A stretch of DNA of 64,000 nucleotides from NCBI GenBank assembly GCA_910586985.1, contig CAJUKK010000001.1:366084-430083 (forward strand), read 5' to 3'. The notes under the pieces are model-generated. The model had not been told where the DNA came from, did no database searches, and worked only from the letters and a program-made list of their open reading frames with translations. Every line of letters begins with the position of its first letter. The first letter of the stretch is position 1. The stretch is from an uncultured Christensenellaceae bacterium. Lineage in GTDB: Bacteria > Bacillota > Clostridia > Christensenellales > Borkfalkiaceae. The position numbers and the translations under genes are program-made. This document shows, in pieces, positions 59,487 to 64,000 of the stretch.

Positions 59487-60764
59487 TTACGATACAACCC
59501 GAAGAACGGATTCCACCGTCGCCACACCCGTATCGTCAATCTTGGCAACCGCATTTCGTACCGCAAGTTCATGCGTTTCATGCGTAATAATTACAAGAGT
59601 TGCCTTATCTTCTCCGCTCTCCGTCTGAATCATCTCGACAATCGAAATATTGTTTTTACCGAACAGAGCGGAAATCTTTGCAAGCACTCCCGATTTATCT
59701 TGTACCGTTAATCGAATATAATACGCGCTACGGAAATCACTGACAAACTTCGTATCTTTCTCTGCCGCCGCATTGTTTTTAAACGTCGAATATTTATTCT
59801 CCGAATGGGTAGCCGCATAAATAATATCGCTCACAATCGCGCTGCCCGTAGGAAGATCGCCCGCGCCCCTCCCGTAAAGCATTACATCGCCAACGGCGTC
59901 TCCCGTTATATAAACGGCGTTAAAACTATCGTTGACCGACGCAAGCGGGTGCTCTTTGCGAATAAAAGTAGGATTGACTCGAACTTCGATTCCATTTTCG
60001 GACTGTTTACCGACGGCAAGCAATTTTAATACGTAGCCAAGACGTTTTCCGTCCTGAATATCCTCCTGCGACACACCCGAAATACCTTCGCGGAAAACTT
60101 TCCCGAGCGGAACCTTTGTATGAAACGCAAGCGAAGACAAAATAGAAAGCTTATATGCCGCATCGAACCCTTCTACATCCGCAGTTGGATCCGCCTCCGC
60201 ATATCCGAGACGCTGCGCCTCTTTTAAAGCATCGGAATACGACGCGCCGCCGTTCGTCATTTTAGTGAGAATATAATTGGTCGTCCCGTTAATAATTCCC
60301 ATCATGGATGTGATATTGTTTGCCTGCACGCCGTCTAGCAAGGTTCTTATGATGGGCACGCCGCCTACGCAGCTTGCCTCGAAATAAAGCCCTGCATTGT
60401 GCCGTTTTGCCGCGCGTTCAAGTTCGTGCGAATATTTACACACAAGCTCTTTATTTGACGTTACGACCGTTTTGCCCGCATGCAATGCCGCCATAACAAA
60501 CTCACGAGCTGCACCGATTCCGCCAATACACTCTACAACAATATTTACGTCGGGATTGCTGATAACCTCCGCAATGCTCGATGCAACCTTGTCCTCTTCA
60601 ACGCCAAGTGAAATAGCGCGTTCTTTATTACGTTCAAGAACACTCTCGACTACGATATCCACCTCTTGCGTACGTTGATAAAGTTCTCTGTGTTCCTTTA
60701 AAATTCTATACGTGCCGTTTCCGACCACTCCGAATCCAAGTATTGCAACGCCGACCTTTTTCAT
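59487..60764 (-). CDS. hom: Homoserine dehydrogenase
   Basis: Reduces aspartate semialdehyde to homoserine for Met/Thr synthesis. 425 residues: VAILGFGVVGNGTYRIL, the catalytic-domain GIINGTTNYILTKMTNGGAS, AEADPTADVEGFDAAYKLSI, and a C-terminal ACT domain (RLTVQDKSGVLAKISALFGK) that usually gives threonine feedback. It lies 4 bp after coaX. Confidence 0.96.
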   Translation of the reverse strand: MKKVGVAILGFGVVGNGTYRILKEHRELYQRTQEVDIVVESVLERNKERAISLGVEEDKVASSIAEVISNPDVNIVVECIGGIGAAREFVMAALHAGKTVVTSNKELVCKYSHELERAAKRHNAGLYFEASCVGGVPIIRTLLDGVQANNITSMMGIINGTTNYILTKMTNGGASYSDALKEAQRLGYAEADPTADVEGFDAAYKLSILSSLAFHTKVPLGKVFREGISGVSQEDIQDGKRLGYVLKLLAVGKQSENGIEVRVNPTFIRKEHPLASVNDSFNAVYITGDAVGDVMLYGRGAGDLPTGSAIVSDIIYAATHSENKYSTFKNNAAAEKDTKFVSDFRSAYYIRLTVQDKSGVLAKISALFGKNNISIVEMIQTESGEDKATLVIITHETHELAVRNAVAKIDDTGVATVESVLRVVS

Positions 60765-60768
60765 AGTT

Positions 60769-61551
60769 TTATTCCTCCAAGCTGTTCAAATCGTATAAGT
60801 ATTTTAGTCCGTTGAGCGTAAGCAGTTTATCGATTATGTCGATACACGTTGTTTCTTTGGCGATCGTTTCAGAAAAACCGCCCGTGGCAATCGTCAAAAC
60901 GTCTTGCGTCCCTAGTTCTTTCTTAATCTTCTTTACAATAAAATCCACCAATCCGGCAAAACCAAAGACAATTCCCGCCTGCATATTCGTAACCGTATTG
61001 GTTGCAATTACGCTTTTAGGCGCTTCGATTTCTACTCTTGGCAACTTCGCCGTTCCGCTCACAAGACTGTCAAGCGAACCGCGAATCCCCGGCGCAATCA
61101 CGCCGCCGATAAATTCATAATCCGCATTTAAAATATTAAACGTGGTTGCCGTACCAAAGTCGACGACAATCATCGGCTTTCCCGCTCCATATTTACGAAT
61201 TGCGGAAACGTTATTAACAATTCTGTCCGCCCCTACTTCGCGCGCGTTATCCGCACGCATTTTTAATCCTGTTTTAAGACCGGGCGCGAGCTGTTTGGGA
61301 ATGATATTCAGATATACTTTGAGCATATGCTCGATCGTATAATCGAGCGAGGGAACGACGGAGGAAAAAATTCCGCCCGTAATATCGCCCGACTGAATAC
61401 GATTAAATTCAAGCATACCGACAAGCTGAGCTCCGTATTCATCCGACGTCCGTTTTAGATCCGTCGCAACACGGTAAGAAAATTTAAGCTCGTCCCCGTC
61501 AAATATCGCGTACTTGATATTGGTATTGCCAACGTCAATGCAAATTATCAT
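60769..61551 (-). CDS. coaX: Type III pantothenate kinase
   Basis: First step of coenzyme A synthesis. 260 residues with MIICIDVGNTNIKYAIFDGD, REVGADRIVNNVSAI, VVDFGTATTFNIL and GGVIAPGI; an ASKHA-fold, potassium-dependent enzyme. It overlaps the ECF S-component gene by 4 nt, which suggests the pair supply and trap pantothenate. Confidence 0.95.
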   Translation of the reverse strand: MIICIDVGNTNIKYAIFDGDELKFSYRVATDLKRTSDEYGAQLVGMLEFNRIQSGDITGGIFSSVVPSLDYTIEHMLKVYLNIIPKQLAPGLKTGLKMRADNAREVGADRIVNNVSAIRKYGAGKPMIVVDFGTATTFNILNADYEFIGGVIAPGIRGSLDSLVSGTAKLPRVEIEAPKSVIATNTVTNMQAGIVFGFAGLVDFIVKKIKKELGTQDVLTIATGGFSETIAKETTCIDIIDKLLTLNGLKYLYDLNSLEE

Positions 61552-62210
61552 ACAATTTCACTGTGCTCTTCCGCAACGTTTACGGAAGTATTATCCTCTA
61601 CATTTTGTTTTTTTGAACTACGTTTACCCTGCACAATCTCCGTTACGCGATAAATTGCGGGAGCGGCAACAATCGTTGTGCCGAGTTCTATCAAAAAATT
61701 CGTTAAAGCGCATGTAACAATTATAAAATACATTACGTTTACGCCTGCAGCAATCGATTCAAACGTGCCCCACATCGTCATGGCTCCGAGAATAAATATC
61801 CCCGTATTGATGACAGGCGCGCTGGCCGCCGCAACAACTACGGCTAAATAGCGGTTTTTCCCGCGCAATAGTTTAAACAAAAATGCCGGAACAACACCCG
61901 CTAAAATCGCTTTTAAAAAGCAAGTCAGCAAAGTAAGAAACGGATGCTCGGAAAAAAGCAGAAACGTAAAAGAATCTGCGCCAGTCACACCGAAGATGAC
62001 CGTCATGAATCCGAACATAAAGCCCAGAATCGCCCCCGCGGCAGGTCCTAAGAGCACCGCGCCGATAACGATCGGAATGAGGACAAAGCTTAGACTTGTC
62101 GCAAGAAAAATACCGGTTACAAGCGCAATGGATTGCAAGACCACCACCAGTGCAAGAAGAACTGCCAGATAAGCAATGTTCTTCGCGGAAAAAAACTTCT
62201 TCCTTAACAT
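61548..62210 (-). CDS. ECF-type transporter S component, probably for pantothenate
   Basis: 220 residues with five to six membrane helices (YLAVLLALVVVLQSIALVTG; LSFVLIPIVIGAVLLGPAAG; GAILGFMFGFMTVIFGVTGA; and others) in the S-component pattern. Coupling to coaX points to pantothenate, but the substrate is inferred from context alone. The energising module (EcfA, EcfT) is not in the window. Polar C-terminal tail of about 35 residues. Confidence 0.82.
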   Translation of the reverse strand: MLRKKFFSAKNIAYLAVLLALVVVLQSIALVTGIFLATSLSFVLIPIVIGAVLLGPAAGAILGFMFGFMTVIFGVTGADSFTFLLFSEHPFLTLLTCFLKAILAGVVPAFLFKLLRGKNRYLAVVVAAASAPVINTGIFILGAMTMWGTFESIAAGVNVMYFIIVTCALTNFLIELGTTIVAAPAIYRVTEIVQGKRSSKKQNVEDNTSVNVAEEHSEIV

Positions 62211-62334
62211 ATTCAGTTACCTCCATCGGATTTGCGCGTTTTATGCAATATCCGTGAAAAAAATGTAATTTATCCACCCGAGACGAATAAAATCGTTCCC
62301 GTATTTTTTCGCCGATAAGGGTTAGATATTAATA

Positions 62335-62363
62335 ATTATAGCAAATTGGTTTGAATTTTGCAA
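62335..62363 (-). promoter_or_regulatory. Promoter of the ECF-coaX-hom operon
   Basis: On the minus strand TTGCAA (62363-62358), 17 bp, TATAAT (62340-62335). A leader of about 115 nt follows; it shows only a weak hairpin near 62284-62310 and I recognise no riboswitch in it. Confidence 0.75.
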
Positions 62364-62383
62364 CCAAATGAATGGGCACGGCG

Positions 62384-62412
62384 TAACATTTTCCCTTGCC
62401 ATAACATACTAT
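62384..62412 (+). promoter_or_regulatory. Sigma-E-like promoter of the cysteine-rich gene
   Basis: TAACATT (62384-62390), 14 bp, CATACTAT (62405-62412). This matches the sigma-E consensus kmATATT / CATACAhT in 6 of 7 and 7 of 8 positions with the correct spacing. No good sigma-A promoter was seen instead. Confidence 0.5.
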
Positions 62413-62421
62413 TTAATATAA

Positions 62422-62459
62422 GCGACCGCAGAACGTCAATTACATACTCCGCGGTCGTA
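62422..62459 (+). promoter_or_regulatory. Leader stem-loop of the cysteine-rich gene
   Basis: GCGACCGC and GCGGTCGT pair across about 20 bases, right at the predicted 5' end and 2 bp before the AAGGAGG ribosome site. No T tract follows, so it is more likely a stabilising stem than a terminator. Confidence 0.5.
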
Positions 62460-62474
62460 CAAGGAGGAAAAACT

Positions 62475-62678
62475 ATGAATTGCTGTATGAACGGCAACAG
62501 CTGTCTTTGGATTCTTATTATCCTGCTCATTCTCGGAACGTGCGGAAACGTATTCTCGTCACAAGTGTTCTCCGGCTGCGGCTGGCCCGTGCTTGCCGCA
62601 CTTGCTTATTGCATGTGCAAAAACGGTACGCTCTCCTCGCTCTTCGGAAGAGGCGGCTGCGGTTGCTGCAACGGCTAA
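62475..62678 (+). CDS. Small cysteine-rich membrane protein
   Basis: 67 residues with eleven cysteines: CCMNGNSC at the start, GTCGN, SGCGWP, YCMC in the middle and GCGCCNG at the end, around one or two hydrophobic helices (LWILIILLILG; PVLAALAYC). The start at 62475 has a perfect AAGGAGG. Similar Cys-rich small proteins are common in Clostridia; I know no assigned function. With a sigma-E-like promoter, a spore-surface or mother-cell role is a reasonable guess. Confidence 0.75.
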   Translation: MNCCMNGNSCLWILIILLILGTCGNVFSSQVFSGCGWPVLAALAYCMCKNGTLSSLFGRGGCGCCNG

Positions 62679-62708
62679 CGCCAAAGTTTGAATCCGATTC
62701 CGTAAAAT

Positions 62709-62740
62709 ATCCCCCTGCTTTCAGGCAGGGGGATTTCTTT
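62709..62740 (+). terminator. Terminator of the cysteine-rich gene
   Basis: ATCCCCCTGC (62709-62718), TTTCAG loop, GCAGGGGGAT (62725-62734), then TTCTTT. Confidence 0.9.
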
Positions 62741-62808
62741 GCGCAAACTAAAACCACGCGATGTGGCGGGATTGAATAGAGATTATAACCGATGAAACAG
62801 ATAAAAAA

Positions 62809-62872
62809 ACTCCGATTGTGTACAATTGAGTAAGACCTGCCAGTCTGAAAAATAACACAATCGGAGGATATT
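62809..62872 (+). mobile_element. 5' end and SD-masking hairpin of IS200-like element A
   Basis: CTCCGATTGTGT (62810-62821) pairs perfectly with ACACAATCGGAG (62855-62866). The ribosome site GGAGG (62863-62867) is inside the 3' strand and so would be masked. The loop holds GACCTGCCAGT, shared in close form by element B. Confidence 0.7.
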
Positions 62873-62886
62873 ATGATGATATTATA

Positions 62887-63143
62887 ATGAGTGAACAAAA
62901 TAACATCACAAGTAGTTTAGCACATACGAAATGGAATTGCAATTATCATATCATGTTTGCGCAGAAGTATCGCAGAAAAGTATTTTATGAAGAGAAACGG
63001 ATAGAGATACACGAAATATTGAGAAAGCTATACTAATGAAAAGGCGTGGAAGTGGGATGAAAATGAAATTGGCATAGCGCAACCGCACATTTTGGCGCAA
63101 GGGATATTACGTTGATACGATAGGGAAGAAAACCAAAGCGATT
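62887..63143 (+). pseudogene. IS200/IS605-type TnpA transposase remnant A
   Basis: The start reads SSLAHTKWNCNYHIMFAQKY and RRKVFYEEKRIEIHEILRKL, the typical TnpA N-terminus, and stops at 63034. After that KGVEV is visible, then a deletion, then RNRTFWRKGYYVDTIGKKTK. The DHIHMLV (HUH) part and the C-terminal catalytic tyrosine helix are missing, so it is inactive. Confidence 0.85.
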
Positions 63144-63356
63144 TTCTTTATATTTTGTTATTGTTGTACTGCATTCCAATTCGTCATAACCTCTTTGGAC
63201 TGCAAGATTTGTAATGATCTCATCTAATTTCTTTTCCCCTGTAAAGAAGTTTCTTACCAAGTATTCTTTACCGCCTATCTTTCTCCGCGTCATCATTGAA
63301 AGCACATTCAAATAGTCCTTATCTATATTGATTGTCTTGTTTTGTTGTTTACTCAA
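63033..63356 (-). pseudogene. TnpW-like small transposon protein, 3' end replaced
   Basis: A 107-residue minus-strand frame begins with TTG at 63356. Its first 70 residues (DKDYLNVLSMMTRRKIGGKE, then YLVRNFFTGEKKLDEIITNL) resemble the small TnpW-like proteins carried by conjugative transposons (weak, remembered similarity). The last third is only the antisense of IS remnant A and so is not original. It appears that element A inserted into or deleted the 3' end of this gene. Confidence 0.45.
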
Positions 63357-63625
63357 GTATTCTTACTTTTGCCTTTCAGATATCCCATAAATCCCGCAAT
63401 GCTCATTTTGGGCAGTATGCTTACCAACATATGTATATGGTCTGGCATATCTTTCCTTCCAGTACTTCTACGTTTTTCCAACGATACAATGTTCTTAATA
63501 TTTCTCGTATTTCTAAACGTTTCTCCTTAAAAAATACTTTCCGCCTAAACTTTGATGCAAACACTATGTGGTACTTACAATTCCATTTTGTGTGTGCAAA
63601 ATATTTGTGATGTATTTTGCTCTGG
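63350..63625 (-). pseudogene. IS200/IS605-type TnpA transposase remnant B
   Basis: On the minus strand AHTKWNCKYHIVFASKFRRK and VFFKEKRLEIREILRTLYRW form the TnpA N-terminus. A frameshift follows, then PDHIHMLVSILPKMSIAGFM and GYLKGKSKNT before a stop. It keeps the HUH motif but is truncated before the catalytic tyrosine. It is convergent with copy A and clearly diverged from it. Confidence 0.85.
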
Positions 63626-63637
63626 CTTTATAATTAT

Positions 63638-63698
63638 CCTCCGTTTGATTTTTCTTCTGCAACTGGAAGGTCGCAGCTTTATTATAAATCAAACGGAG
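63638..63698 (-). mobile_element. 5' end and SD-masking hairpin of IS200-like element B
   Basis: On the minus strand CTCCGTTTGATTT (63698-63686) pairs with AAATCAAACGGAG (63651-63639), again covering the GGAGG ribosome site. The loop holds GACCTTCCAGTTGCAGAA, close to the loop of element A, while the stem bases differ but still pair. Confidence 0.7.
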
Positions 63699-63733
63699 TT
63701 TTATTTTCAAGATTTATCGGTAAACCTCTTTTG

Positions 63734-63800
63734 AACCCCGCGACTATCGCGGGGGTTTCGTTTACACAACGAACCCCCGCGGGAATTCCCCGCGGGGGTT
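63734..63800. repeat. Two GC-rich palindromes
   Basis: Palindrome 1 (63734-63757) is AACCCCGCGA / TCGCGGGGGTT; palindrome 2 (63772-63800) is AACCCCCGCGGG / CCCGCGGGGGTT around AATT, with GTTTTT on the plus strand after it. The second can be a plus-strand terminator; the two share the ACCCCCGCG half and may come from one repeat. Confidence 0.6.
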
Positions 63801-63818
63801 GTTTTTACTACTCTTTTC

Positions 63819-64000
63819 TTACAAATCGAGGTTCTGGTATTCTTCTATGATCTCTTCCGCTGCTTTCCTCTGTTTGTGGTATCTGATCCACATGATCAGG
63901 AAGATTAGAAACAGGATTAAGAAGATCACCGTCAACGCTACCTGGATCAAAGGGAAATCTTCCGGTAAGCCTATCATGTTCGCTAACGTGTTTCTTCCCG
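63819..64000 (-). CDS. C-terminal end of a single-pass membrane protein (cut by window edge)
   Basis: The minus-strand frame stops at 63819 and stays open to the right edge. The last 52 residues, from an internal Met, contain a long hydrophobic helix (LIQVALTVIFLILFLIFLIM) followed by a basic and then acidic tail (RYHKQRKAAEEIIEEYQNLD). The residues before it (RNTLAN) continue in frame, so the true start may lie beyond the window. Family unknown. Confidence 0.6.
   Translation of the reverse strand, partial: GRNTLANMIGLPEDFPLIQVALTVIFLILFLIFLIMWIRYHKQRKAAEEIIEEYQNLDL

Noticed and set aside
62220..62330. Riboswitch in the leader of the ECF-coaX-hom operon
   Set aside because: Only a weak stem is visible and no known aptamer core was recognised.

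Overview
The window is chromosomal DNA from a spore-forming member of the Clostridia (Bacillota), probably an uncultured gut lineage. The evidence is a complete spoIIIA operon (spoIIIAA to spoIIIAH), ytxC next to thrS, whiA, type III pantothenate kinase, an anaerobic ribonucleotide reductase with its activase, a threonyl T-box leader and an infC-rpmI-rplT operon with a leader attenuator. Base composition is moderate, roughly mid-40s percent GC by eye. Most genes lie on the minus strand. No rRNA gene and no CRISPR array were seen; there is one tRNA (Trp).

Layout. 0-11.5 kb (minus): the classic Clostridia cluster spoIIIAA-AH, then asp23-nusB-folD-ispA-dxs-tlyA-nadK-argR-recN, with recN cut by the window edge and xseA/xseB missing from their usual place. 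11.5-13 kb: an isolated pair, a phage tail-fibre-like gene and a small gene. 13-20 kb: purB, a cyclophilin and dCMP deaminase (minus), groES-groEL (plus), then a VTT membrane protein, rnhA and proC (minus). 20.1-22.1 kb: tRNA-Trp, an AT-rich two-gene cassette bounded by a 43-bp imperfect inverted repeat, and an N-terminally shortened tyrosine recombinase whose stop codon lies inside one repeat arm. This is the clearest sign of horizontal transfer. 22-26 kb: hemicellulose side-chain use (GH51 arabinofuranosidase and an esterase). 26-34 kb: malic enzyme, dinB, an rRNA m5C methyltransferase, and a flavodoxin / EamA exporter / two-COG0523 metallochaperone group, then an M29 aminopeptidase. 34-40 kb: nrdG-nrdD behind a promoter with two NrdR-like boxes, an HD hydrolase, and two phosphofructokinase-family genes. 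40-47 kb: dnaE, whiA, a PHP phosphatase, a diverged murB and a binding-protein-like lipid-anchored or membrane-anchored protein. 47-57 kb: proA, yebC, an SpoU methyltransferase, rplT-rpmI-infC, thrS, ytxC and leuS. 57.3-59.4 kb: an ATP-grasp ligase, a two-TM protein and a decayed third gene. 59.5-62.2 kb: hom, coaX and an ECF-type S component, probably for pantothenate. 62.4-64 kb: a cysteine-rich small membrane protein with a sigma-E-like promoter, two convergent decayed IS200-type elements, GC-rich palindromes and the end of a membrane-protein gene.

Regulation is unusually readable. Many promoters have 17-bp spacers. Sigma-E-like promoters precede spoIIIAA and the cysteine-rich gene. Two promoters sit so close to start codons (nadK, spoIIIAA) that leaderless mRNAs are predicted. 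The infC and thrS leaders show attenuator architecture. All functional calls are from reading the sequence and remembered family features; no database search was run.
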